64,000 bases of DNA from Cyclaneusma minus. Taxonomy: Eukaryota; Ascomycota; Leotiomycetes; Marthamycetales; Marthamycetaceae. Shown here one piece after another: positions 39,701-53,200 of the stretch. The notes beneath the pieces were generated by a model. That model made no database searches, was not told where the DNA came from, and worked only from the letters and a program-made list of their open reading frames with translations. The DNA is taken from the NCBI GenBank assembly GCA_037179335.1, contig JAKZHN010000065.1, positions 1-64,000 on the forward strand, in the 5' to 3' direction. The translations under genes were made by a program, and so were the position numbers. The first letter of the stretch is position 1. Each line of letters starts with the position of its first letter.

Positions 39701-41134
39701 TTATAGTAAATAAAATATTATTAAAAAAGTAAATAAAATCATAATTTATTTATATTCTAATTAAATATGCATAAAAAGAACGGAAAATAAATTTATTAAA
39801 TAACACCAAATATTAATTGCTATATATATTAAGATATAAATTGCAAAAATAATTTCTAATTAAAATTATTATTGCATATTTTATATTTTAAAAAAGCATA
39901 AGTTTTAAAGCAATGAAAAGCTCCGGCAATTTTTATATTATTTTTTAATTAAATTAATTCATTATTATAATTAATAAATTAATTTTTAAAAACAACCTGG
40001 ACCTTAATATAATAATGGCGGTAAAATTTAAAAGCATTATAAATTGCGTTAAATAAAGAAATTCAAATAGCGGGAATTTGCAAAATAATAGATTAATTAG
40101 CAAAAAGAAACAAAAAAAGCAAAATATAAGCTTGTCACGCAATAAATAAACTTATAATTATTATAATAATAATTGCATTTAAACTTATTTGCGGTCCAGC
40201 TATAAATATTAAAGATATTGCAAAAGGGGTTTATAAAAAAGCTTTGCGTATATCGGGCGCAAATATAAATTTAAAATGCAAAAGAGCTTTTAATAAAAGC
40301 GCAATTCAAAGTTTGCGGCAAAACCGCAATTTTAATACTATTATTATTACAATTACAATTAAAAGATTTATTGTATAAAATTTAAATATTATTATTAAAA
40401 AAGCTGTAAAACTTCCAGTTAAAAATATTATTCAAGGCTATAATATTAAAATTAAGAAAAACACAATAAAAAGAAAAGAAAAAAGCTTCATTTCCGCTGA
40501 AAAACGTATATTAAAAACCCGTATAAAAGCGACGATAAAAGAACCCCTAATAAAAGCAGGAAAGCCTGCTTTATATAAATAAAGCCTTTAATAAAATCCA
40601 ATATAATCGCTATAAATTTCTTTATTAAAAAAACCATTGCCGATAAAATTAAAAAAAGAATTAAAGATTAAAATACATTTAAAAATGAATATGTTATAAT
40701 TATAAAAAGCGTATAATACGCGTATAAAAGAAAAAAAGGCAAAAACTTAAAAAAAACCTAAAATTAAATATTTAAAATAAGCCGCTATTATATTAATTTT
40801 TCGCCATTTTTAAAAAAAGCATACGTAAGAATTAATATAATATACATAAAGCTAATAAAAACAATAAAACCCTAATAAAGTTTAATATAGAAAGATAGAA
40901 ATTTAAATTAATTTAACAATAAATAATATAAGCTATATATTAAAATTAAGGCTTTAAAAATTAGGCAATAATAAATTTAAAATGGTTATTAATAATAACA
41001 AAGTAATAAAAGCCTATTAATTTATATAGCTAAAATAAAAAGCCGAAATTAATAACCAAAATCTAAATATTAAATTATTAAAAAGCAAAAATCCGCATTT
41101 AAAAGCTTTAGGGCCCAAAGCTAAAAACAATTAA

Positions 41135-41375
41135 AAATTATAAAGCCGAGAAAAGCGCTTTGCAAATATTTTATAAAGCACGTATGCTAAAAATATATAA
41201 AAAATAAGCATTATTTATTAAAAAAGCTAAGCAAGGCTTTTAATATATAACATTTAAATTCTGCTACTTTTATTTAAAAAAGGCAGCGGCTATTTTTTAT
41301 AGCCAAGGAATACATATAACGCACTTTTATTTGCCAGTTTATTTTTGACTATTATAATAAATATAAATATATATT
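41135..41375 (+). repeat. 3' LTR of element D
   Basis: Pairs with 33,560-33,790. The segment gccgagaaaagcgctttgc here aligns with gccgagaagggcgccctgc there through C/T and G/A differences only. Confidence 0.7.
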
Positions 41376-44229
41376 ATTTTGTTTTCTAAAAAAAAACGCG
41401 AAATTAAAAAAACTATATTAAAAGCCTAGGCTATAAAATATAAATTCAAATATTGCTTATTAAAAAAAGATTAAAAATACCAAAAACTCCAAAAACACTA
41501 TAAATTCAAAATAATTATAATTTGCCACCATTTAATAAATTTACAAAGCCTGCCCTGCTATATTAAAATTAATTTTGCCATTATGAAAATTAAACAGCAA
41601 ATTAAATAATAATACAATTGAAATCGAAATTTTAATTTCTTTTATAAATAATAATATTTATTTAATTTTAAAGGCTATTTCACCTATATTTTGCATTTAA
41701 ATGAAAAAGCTTAAAATATTTTATACAATATAAAGTTTGGCTTTAATTTATTTATAAAATTGGGCATTGCATTAGATATATAAAAAAGATTATAAAATAT
41801 AAAATATATTTTACTATTTTTTTAAAAGAATTAAATAGGCAAAAAAAAGCTTTTTTAAATAAATTTCCTTATTATTTATTATATAAATTCAGCTAATATT
41901 AATATTATAAAATATTATAATTTTTCTTTTAATTTGGACAATTTCCTTTTTGCCAATAAAACGCTATTTAAAATTAATAGCATTTTTATTTATATTATAT
42001 AAAATATCCAATATTTACTTTTCAACATCATTAAAATTTAATATTTAGAAATTCCGGTTCTTAATAAATTATTAAAACTATTAATACTGCGCTTATTTAA
42101 AAATTAGGATATAATTAGGTTTTTGATAATAAAATCCAAAAACATGTATATTATACTAATAGCTATTTAAATAGCTATTATAAAAAAATTGAATAAAAAT
42201 CAAAATGCTAAATATATATATATATATATATACAAAATAACTATAAATGGAATTTAGGAATTTAAAAATTAAAAATCTAAAAAAAAACACTATTTTAGGA
42301 AATTAAAAAAAAATGTATAATTGTAAATAATATTTATATAAAAATAAAACAGGTTAAAATAATATATAATGTTTAAATAATAATAGCACGCATATAAAAT
42401 CTCAATAGTATTAATATATAAATACCGCGAAATTTAAAGCCCTATTAAAATTTATTATATGATAGTACAATACTATTGGCAATCCGTTGCAATATATAAT
42501 AGCTATTCGCCTCGATTTCTTTAGCTTTATATTTATTTTAATTTAAATTGCATTGCCACTAACTAAACTACTTTCTTTACGGGCTTATTATTCAGCTCAC
42601 TATTTTCGCTGCCTTTATTTAATTTGCCAGCCCTTTTCACGCAATATTAAAAACACTTTTAAAATTTCCAAATTATTACAAAATCCAATTTATAAATCTA
42701 TTAAATTAACAGAACCCCTAGCTAAGCCAGCTCGATAAATAAGCTCTATTTAGCGTATTAAAACTCGGCTATATAAACATTACCAATTTGCTATAATACT
42801 ATAAATTCTATAAAATATACTAGTTTAAATGGCTAAAATTATAACCAAATAATTTATTGCTAAACTATTACAATATTTATTCGCTGATAAATAACAATTT
42901 ATTACAATACTATTAAGCCTAAAATAAAGCTGGCTATTTATTATAAATACTTAGCAATTCAAACTAATAAAATATTTAAAAATTTAAAGCCTTAAATTTT
43001 TAATTTTAATAGAACTAATTTAAACTAATATTTATTAATCGCTTAAATTTAGAACCATATTTCTTAGATCTCAAATCCATAATTAAACCTTATTAAAATC
43101 CCGAATTTAAATCTTTTCTATATATAATTGGCAATTTGAATAGAAAACCACGATTTGTTTTTATAAATTCCATTTAAAAATAATATAGCCTTTTAATATT
43201 ACTAATTTTATTAATATGTAGGCAAATACTTAATATCCTAAGGAATTAAAGGCTTATATTAATATAAAACCAACCCGAATAATCCAATTATTTAGGACTT
43301 AGTAAATTTAATAAATTTGGTGAATTTAAGGAAAACAAAATAGCACTTTAAAATAAAGAATTAAAATATATATTACAGATTATTAATATAAATATATAAA
43401 TATATATATCTCAATCGCTTTATTTCTAAGTTTTATCTTTTATTAATTCTTCTAATTTTTACCTTTTTTAGTCTTTGTTTTTTTTAATCTCTGCCTTTTT
43501 TAATTTCTTTTTTCTTTAATTCTTTCCTTTGCAAAATGCTCTAATTGCATTATTTAAAGCTATTCGCAAATTCACTATATATTTAAAGGTAAATTAAAAT
43601 CTTGGGAATAGCTTCAAATATCACAATTAAAGCACTTTGCATTTCAATTCTCGCTTTTGTTTCTTAAAAATACTTAAGTAAATTTTTTATTTACTATTCG
43701 TTAAAACAGATAAATATAATTTTAATAATTTGATTTCAAATTCTATTTCCTAAATATTAGAAAGCCGAATACTAATTATTTGATTTTTAAATAAAACTTA
43801 AATGGAATTTTAAAGCTTTAAATTACGATTGCCCTATCCTATTTTTATCCGCTAGCATTTATAAATCTTTATTTTCTATTACAACCTGAAATATATATAA
43901 TTTAATATTTTAAGCAAGTTAATCAAATATATAATATTAATATAAAATGCTTAATTTTAATAAGCCAAATATAATATATTTAATACCAAATATTGCTAAA
44001 ATCAAAAATAGTAAATCCAAACTTTTGTTTTTACGCCAATTAAAAAACAATGCTAATTGGCTTTTATTTTATTAAAATATTGAGGTTTTCTTTATTTGAA
44101 ATATTCCAAATAGCCCGGCCATTATTAATTTCTACAAAATCAAAAATTCCCGACTTTTATAATATAAACTCCAAATTTCTATGTAGTAAAACAAAACTTT
44201 CCAATAAGCCGGTCAATTATAGCCTATCG
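41376..44229. other. unassigned AT-rich repeat sequence
   Basis: No element boundary was recognised. A less mutated patch at about 42,545-42,740 carries a 61-codon plus frame without a recognisable motif. Confidence 0.35.
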
Positions 44230-47200
44230 CAATAGCAATGCAAGAACGTGGTTTAATACATTTGGTGAATTTTGAATTTAAAATTATAGCAACGGCAACG
44301 GTAATAGCAATTAACGGAATCCCAATTGCAATTTTAACATTTGCAACCCTATTTCTTATCGCTAGAAGGGCCTAGTGCTTCGCTATCGCTAACCTATCGC
44401 GGACCAATTATAAATGGGAACCTTTGCTTTATACCTGCTTGCAATATGCGCAATAATTATCAAATTTTTATAATTAACGCTGCAATAAATTAGCAATATA
44501 TTTTTAATAAGCAGTTTTTTATTTAGGTATTTATAATTTATATAATTTATATTAAGCAGTCTTTTTATTTTAAATATATTTAGAAGCCTGTAAATTAATA
44601 TAAGTTTAAAACTATTTATTATTATATTTAAAAATATAAAATATAATATAATATTTAAAATAGAACATTACCGTTTTTTAATTATAATAAAGTCCCAATA
44701 TTTATATTATAATAGTGTTTTGTTTGTACAATTGTTTTTTTTGTATTTTTACGGCCGAAATTGCGCTTAATATATTTTGCTTTTTAATTAGCGGCCGCCT
44801 TTTTGGCGTTTTTGAAATTAAAGCTTTATTTGGTATATTTTTATTGCCCGTTTTTCTTTTAAAATACGCTTTTTTTAGCTTTTTCACTTATTGCGCTATA
44901 ATTTTAATTGCTGCTTTTATTTCTATTGTCTTTTATTATAAAAAACAAATTTAAAATTGGTTTTAATTAATATAATTATTGAAATATTAAAATAAAGCCA
45001 TGCTAATAATATTATTAAAATTCCCGGATATAATTTAAATATTTTGCATTATATTTTTTAAATTATAAAATTGGTATATATTTAAATTGTTATTTAATTT
45101 ATTAAATGGCCTATTTAGCTTAATTATTTTATATATAAAATCTTGAAACTTATTTTTATTTTTAAACTTATAAATACTAATAAATATATTTATATAATTG
45201 CGAAATCCATATTTATTATTATTGGCAGATTTTTCCAAATTATAAATTTTTATAATTTTATAATTTTAGTATTGTTTATTTGATTTTTTAATCCAATAAT
45301 GTCTTTTTTTAATATATATATATATATATATTGAATCCATTTGCATTATTTGCTTGCTTTATATTTTTGAAAAAAGGCAAAAATTAAATAGATACCGTTA
45401 TATCCAATTTAAGTTAATAAGGCGTTTATAAATATTAGCCTTTATTTACCTATTTTTTTGTTATTTGTCTTTTTATGCTTTTGCTAAATAAATAAAGCAA
45501 ATATATTATAAAGATCAATAAGCCCTAAATGCCGTTTTTTTTAAATTTGCTATAATTATGCTTTTTATTTAAAATTCTACTAAATTTAGCTATTAATATT
45601 GCTTTTTATTTAATGTATTTTAGCCGATTTTTTTAAAATTTACCAATATTGATTTTATATATATTAATTAGCTTTTAATATTTTTTTTTAGAATTGGGTT
45701 TTTTTAAAAGCAATTTTTTATATAATTTATTATAGCCTAAAAAGGCTTAAATCTTTTCTTTTTTTAAAAAGAAATTGGTTTTTTTAGCTATTATTTTTAT
45801 TTAAATATTTCCAATCTATTTTGCTTATTTTATGCATTATTTTAAAAAGCGTAATATTAACGCTATTTAAAATATCCTATTTTCGAATATATAATATATA
45901 ATAATATAGGGTATAAAATTCTAAATAATTAAAATTTTCTAATATAATTTTTGCTTTTGTTTTATATTAAATTGCAAAAAACCGCTTTATAATATTAATT
46001 TAATAAATTATATAATAAAAGTATTTTAGCATTTAATTATTGTATAAAAAATAATATGCAATGTTTATAAAATTAATTATAGCTTAAATATAATATGGAA
46101 TATTTAATTATAGCTTTAATAATAGCGCAATTACCAATAGCAAGTTTTTTTTAATTTATTACTGCTTTTTCTTGCTATTATAACATAATGCTATATAAGG
46201 ACTAATGCTTTAATTTGGTATAGCTTAGTATTTAAGCAAACTTTTTATTAAGCTAAACTTTTCTTTTATTATTATGCAAAATATTATTTTTATCTAGCTT
46301 TGTTTTTTAATCTTGGCTTGCTTTATTATTGCAATTTTGCTAATATGCATTTTAATAAATTTTTTATTATATTTAAATTTTTTATATATTATAGTTTTAT
46401 ATAGCTTATGTAATATATTTATTGCTATATAATTATAAATATTAATAATGCTTATATTATTTAATAATTAAATAAATTTATAAAGCTATTATATATTTAT
46501 TATCTTTTTGTTTTTTAAATACGCTTGCGCTTTTATTTTATAATTTAACTTTGTATTAATTTATAAATTTATAGAAATTATAAAGAATTTGGAAAAACAT
46601 TATTTATTTGTATTTTTAGCATTTTATAAATTGGCTATAATAATTATTATAATAGAAAAGCAGCCATGCTAAATATTATTAATATGATAAATTGATATAT
46701 TTTCCCAAAATAATTATTTTAATGCTAGGAAATATTTGCAATTTTTCTAGATATATATATATACATAAATTATTTATAATATATTATAATTTTTATAGCT
46801 TTGTAATATATTTTTAATTTAATTTTATAGCTAAATCCATTTATAGCCTTTTTTTATATTAATGCAAAAAATTGAAATATATTTAAATAAAAGCATGATA
46901 GGCTTAATTTAATAATATTAAATTATTTAAATTAAATTCTTAATAATTATATATATTGGCTATATTGCGGCGGTTTTTATAAAAATTAATATTTAGACTT
47001 TATTTAATAATATAATAATAGAAATAATAATTGTATTATTAAATTTGTAATTTGCGGCTTCCATATCTTACTATTAATTTATAATATATATTTTATTATA
47101 AATTTATATAGAATTTTTTTAAATTGGTTTTTCCGTTTTTTTATTAAAGCTTATATTAAATTATTTTTAAATAATATATAGCTTAATAAAAGTTTTAAAT

Positions 47201-50200
47201 ATATTTTCATAAATTAATATCGCATTGGCAGTTTTTTTTATAATAATGTTTTTAAAGCCTAGTTTTTTTATATTTAGCTTTAGCATATTTTATTCTAATT
47301 TATTGCAAATAATTTTATAAAAAATAAAATAGATTATTTGCCAAATATAGTCCGCAAATTTGATTTTAACTTTTGCGTTTGGAATTTCCAGCTTTAAAAG
47401 CTTGTTTATGGTTTTTTTTAATTTGGTTTATATTAATTATTTAATAATAAAACTTGTGATTGTTTTTGGACAAAAATGGCTTTTACCAATTCTTGGGATT
47501 AATTATTAATTCTCCAAATATAAATGGTATTTCTAATTTTTTTAGCTTTTTATTTTAAAATTTAATTTTTATAGCAATTTAGCCTTTTGCAGTAGTTTTA
47601 AATTTTTTAATTATAATTTTATTTCCAAATAATATAGTTATTTATTTTTTATTGCTTAATATTAAAGTTGTTTTTGGCTTTTTAATTTGCTTTTGACTTT
47701 TTAGCAAAGAAATATTTTTATTATTTATAAAATCCGTTTTTCTTTATATATTATCTGTAATTTCAAAAGCGGCAATACTTTTTATAAAAAAGGTATTCTT
47801 TTATATTAAATTTTATAGGCATTTTTATATTTAGGAAATGTTTTAGCCAAAGCTATTAAAATATAGAAACTTGTTTATTATTATTTAGATTTTTATTTGC
47901 GCCAATTTTTATATTTTTATATTTTTTTATTATATATTATTATTGTATTTAATATAGTTTTTTATGATAATTTTTATATTATATTAATTTAGAATTGCTT
48001 TTAAATAAGCGGCCGCAATTTTAATAAAGAATTTTTAAATAATATATAATATTATAAAATTGCAATTAGCAATAATGCTAATGGATTTGGTTTATTAAAT
48101 TGCTTTATATATATATATATTATAATTTTATTAAAGTTTTTCAATTTTAGCTTAAACGCGCTATATTGTTTAAAATTACTTAAAATTTAAATTGTTTTTT
48201 AATATTTATATTAAAATGCCGATTTTCTTTTAATTTGAAATTTTATAATAGTTTTAAAACCGGTATTTTATTTAATTATTAAGCGTTTTTTCCTTTCTTT
48301 TAATTATCAATTTGTACATTATTAATGTTTTCTTTTTTTTACTATATTTCAATTATTTTTAATAGCTTTTGTTAATTTAAACCACGGCAATTTATTTTAT
48401 TTTATTGCTTGTTTTATAGTATTTTAAGCTTTTAATGCTTTAATATTTATTTTTAATTTTAGCAAATAATATTTAAAGCAATAATTTGCTAATAAAAAAA
48501 TCAGCCTTTTTATATATCCCATTATCTTTTCCAAATTAATATAGAATATTTTAAGCTATTTTTATATTTTAAAAACTATTTTTTAATATATTTATTATAT
48601 TAATTTTGCCTAAATAAATTGGCCAGGCCGTATTTTTAAATTTATATTATATTTTAAAATATTTGTTTACAAACTTAAAAATTAGCGTTTTTAACAGCGT
48701 TTTTAAATTTAAAAGAATCGCCTATTTTTGGGTAATTGATTCTTTTTCTTTTTTGGCCTTTTTTAGCGGATTATAAAAATACTGATATTAATGTTGCATT
48801 TAGCTTATAATAAATGTTTTAATATTCCGGCTTTTTTATTTGTTTTTAATTTGGTCAAATATATATTGTTTTTTATTTTTTTAAAATTTGGATTCTTTTA
48901 ATATTTTTAAAAATTTAGCTAATGCTTTTTAATATAATAAAACGGAAATATTATTTCTTTGGCGGTAATAAAAGCAATTCTTTTTTTCTTTTTGCTTTTC
49001 GCTTTTATTTTGCAAGCCTGTTTTTGATTTTGCTAGCTAATACCAAAATTTAATATTTTAGAATAATTTTAAATTAAAATCCGGTTTTTATTTGCTATGC
49101 GTTATTTATTTTATTTAATATTATATTATTTAAAATTGGTTTTGCAAATTTTGCTATTAATTTATTATATGAATGTTCGGGATTTTGTTTTTTATATCCA
49201 TTTTTTTTATATTTAATAAATATATTTAATATGATAGATTTTGCTAAATTAAATAGATTTTATATTAGCTATTATTGCTTTTAAAGTTTTAAATATATAT
49301 TATTTTTTATAATTATAAATATCTTTATATTGGAAGATTTTTCATTATATTGGCTAAATTATTACTAGCTATTTTGCATTTTTTTAGCTTTATAAATTGT
49401 TTTTAAAATATTGGTTAAATAATAAATAAATTATATAAATTAGTTTTGCAGATTTTATATTTTTTAAATTGCCTTTTTATATTTTTTATATTGCAAAGAA
49501 TATAGCTATAAATTATAATTAAATTTATTTAAAAAGCAAATAATTATAAAATTTAATATTGATAGCATTTTTATATTAGCTAGGCTTTTAATTAAGCGCT
49601 AAATATTATAAAAAATATAAAAAGGCATTTATAAAGCAAATTAATTAATTGGAGCTTTATAAGCAGCTAAGTTTTAAAGCGATTATAGTAAAAGGGTATT
49701 TTCTAATTTTTAAATATATAATAGCAGTCGGATTGCCAAATATAATAAAGATTGGCTTTTTTTAAAACAAGAATTAAATTATAAATAGCTATTAATTTTA
49801 TAAGGCTTTAGCTATGATGCGTATATAGGCCAATTTTTATAAGGCTGGATTTAATTGTAATTTTATAAATTTTAAAATTACCGGTTTTTCCAATTTAATT
49901 TCTTTTTTTAAATATTGAAAATTATTTTTTAAAATATATTATTCATATAATGTTTTTAAAAATAAATTTAATAATTAAAATAATTAATTAAAATAATATT
50001 GCTAATATAGAAATATCCATTATTATTATAATTTTGCAATAGCGCAATAATGCAACTTTTAAATTTCGGCTTAATCCGGTTATTTTATATTAATTTAATT
50101 ATAATTTCTTTTAATCGGTTTCGCTTTTTAAAAATAATATTGCTAATAATATTATTAATAATACTGCTAGTAAAATTGGTAATAATGTTTTTTAAGCTTT

Positions 50201-53200
50201 TTTAATAATAGCCGGATATTGCTAATTAATATCTTTTATATTATTATTCATCGCTTTATTAATTAAAATAGTTTTTTATTTATTAATATATATAATATTC
50301 ATTTTTATTATTATTAATTAAATAAAAGCAATGTTTCATTGCCTAATTAATTATAAGCCAAATAGTTTCATTATAATATTTTCAAAAAAGCTTTTAAATA
50401 TATAATTTAATAGGAAAAGATTGGCTTAAAAGCAGAATTATTAGCTTTTTCCAATTTGTTTAATTTTATATAAATTGCGTTTTTGCTATTTAATACCAAA
50501 ATTATTATTCATAATAGGGAAACTTTTATTTAAGTTTTTATTAAAATCCAAATTTGCTATAATAAGGCCTTGAATAAAAACGGTTAAATTTAAATCGAAT
50601 TTAAAGCAATTTTAAAATTGCTTTTTAATATACCGCTTTATTTTATAAACCCGTTTTCTAAAAAGCTTAAAGCTAATTTATTTATCAAAAAGCCTAAAGC
50701 CTAAAAGCAAAAAACATAGAGGCGTTTTTTAAAAGTATTTAATTATTATATAAATATTAAATAATTTGCTTATTAATAAAAAATCTATTATTAGATTTAA
50801 ATGCAATTCCAAGGATTTATATAGGCTTTTAAAACCGTCCAGTCTTTTTAAATTAGAGTTTTTGGCTAATAAAAAAAAAAGAAAAAAGATAATTTGCTAA
50901 ATATAATAAAATAGCTAATATAGCAATTGGATTATAATAAGGCCATTATATATAGAATTTTAAAATAGCTTTGCAAAATTGGTAAATCCGAGCTATTTTA
51001 ATTTTATAGTTTTAAATTTTCAAAAATATACAAGCAAAAATTAATACTATAAAATTAATAACAAATTATAATAAAGATTTAATAATAAACCGATATTTTT
51101 ATATTTTAATTTAATATTTAAATAAATAATTTTAGTAATTATAAAAAAAGTATTAATATTAAAATTTTGTAATTTGGATTTAAATATGCCTTTTTTTAAT
51201 ATAATTTATTTTTATATAAAAACTATTATATTATTATATTCGGATTAAATAAAGATTATATGCTTTTTTATTGCGCTTATGCTAAAAATATTTAATTAAT
51301 GTTTTTGCATATAATACCAATATTAATAAAATCCGGTATATATTTTTTATTTTTTATTTTTAATATTATATTAATTTAATATAAAATTATTAAAACAAAT
51401 ATTTAAAGCTTTATAAGCTTTATAAAGACAGTAAAAAAAAACAAGGCAAATAATAATATAATAAACAATATGGATTTTAATATTTCTGTTTAAAATAAGC
51501 AATATGCATTTTATTAAGCTTTTTTATAATATTGAGGTATTTTTTATTTGAAAAGGTTTTTTTAGCAATTTATAAAATAAATGGATTAATTTTATTAAAT
51601 ATAATAAAACCAAATATTGGATACAAATAATTTTAATATATTTGGTTATAATATTAAAGCCTGGTATTTTAAAAAATTAAATTTTAAAATTAAAAGCACT
51701 ATATATTATATATAATATTAAGAAATTTAATTTAAAAAACAGGGATTGCGTTAAATATAAAGATAATGTGGCAAATAAATTAAAATCCCGGGATTTATTT
51801 TAAAATAGCGGTGTTTTCTTTTTATAAATATATTAAAGTTGTATTTAAATAAAATTAATATAATGTATAAAAGAATAGTTATTGCTTTAAATCAGGATAA
51901 TCATAATATAAAGCCGATAGTGATTATTAATTTTATAATAATATAGCTATTTATTAATAAATGCTAGAAATAAAGGCTTTTCTTATCACCATTTTATAAA
52001 CGTACATTTTAGAAATATTTTAAAGCAAATTGGCCGAATTTGCAATTATCAAATAATATTGTTTTTATTTTTATTAATACCACGGTATTATATAATGCAT
52101 TTAAAAATACCTTTGCGTTTCTATATATATTATAATATGAAAATTGGCTAAAACATAATATTTTTAATTAATAGAAATCAGCTAAAATAATTAATTATAT
52201 GCAGGCAATAAAAGAAAACCTTTAATTAAATTATTAAGCAAAAGCAAAAATACAAAAATATTATTTTGCTTTTATTTTATTAAATTTAACCATTTTTTAT
52301 AATGATAATTTTTAAATAAAAAATAAAAAATAAATTTGAAATAAAATAAAATCTATTATAATTAAATTTGTACATTATTCTAAAAAAGTATATATTGCTA
52401 TTTATTATATTTTAAAATACATTGAAAAACTGGCCCAATAAAAAAAATTAAAAAATCGAATTAAATTAAAAGAAAAACACTATTAAATATAGAAAAATAC
52501 AAAGGCATATTGAAACAAAAGGAAATTTCCTGCTAAAAGATATAAATGCCTGCCGCCAAATGACGCTAAATAAATAAAAAATAAATATATAAAAGCTTTT
52601 CCTTTTTTATAATGCTAATTTAGAAAATTATATTTGCTTTGGGCGAAAATTTAATAATATTTAAAATTATTTTAATCGTTTATAAAAAAACCAAAGGCAA
52701 ATTAATTAAATATATTTACACTAAATAGTAAAATTATTGATTTATTTATGCAAAAATTTCAAATGAACGGTTAGAAAAACTTTATTTTAAATTTAAATTA
52801 AGATTATTTAAATTTATCGGGAAACTTATTATATTTAAAATATTTATTTTAAAGCAAGAAAAACGGATATTAGGCCTTGGCTATATTATACTAATTGTAT
52901 TTATAATATAAAGTTATATAATGCTTTATATTATTTATCAAATAAATTTATTATATTATAATAAAATGCAATTTAAGCTAAATAATTATAGTAAAGTAAA
53001 TATTGCTATTAAAAATAAAATAAAAATATTAGTAGTAATTCATTTATTATTAAATTTTAAAGCTTAAAAACAATAGGCTATTTTTAATATATAAAATAGC
53101 AATTTTGAAAATATTTATGTTTTTATTAAAATAGCAGCGATTATTACTAATACCATAAATTTAATATATACCAATATTTTAATTATGCTTAAATTAGGCC

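Larger units (their letters stand above)
33560..41375 (+). mobile_element. element D: RIP-mutated Ty3/gypsy LTR retrotransposon
   Basis: LTR copies of about 230 bp lie at 33,560-33,790 and about 41,135-41,375, with shared landmarks gccgagaa, attttataaagcac, gctaagcaaggcttttaat and tactattataataa-like ends. Gypsy pol is on the plus strand. Near 36,645-36,830 a reverse-transcriptase segment reads LFKLVNALIIF, then YLKTLIHI; the catalytic Asp pair is missing. Near 37,085-37,340 an RNase H segment reads KTQKAF, INKPILQYF, LIAF and FYKLVNAKLIY, following the order of the family. The size of about 7.8 kb is within the usual gypsy range. Numerous stops show that it is inactive. Confidence 0.75.

Noticed and set aside
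44715..44954. 79-codon hydrophobic plus frame and overlapping 61-codon basic minus frame
   Set aside because: Both are open over the same bases; neither has a recognised domain. A basic tail of a transposase on the minus strand was considered but cannot be supported.
47400..47500. Possible DDE transposase-like string on the minus strand (a KNNHKF-like run)
   Set aside because: A few residues fit the region after the first Asp of pogo-type transposases, but key neighbours do not match even allowing C-to-T and G-to-A changes.
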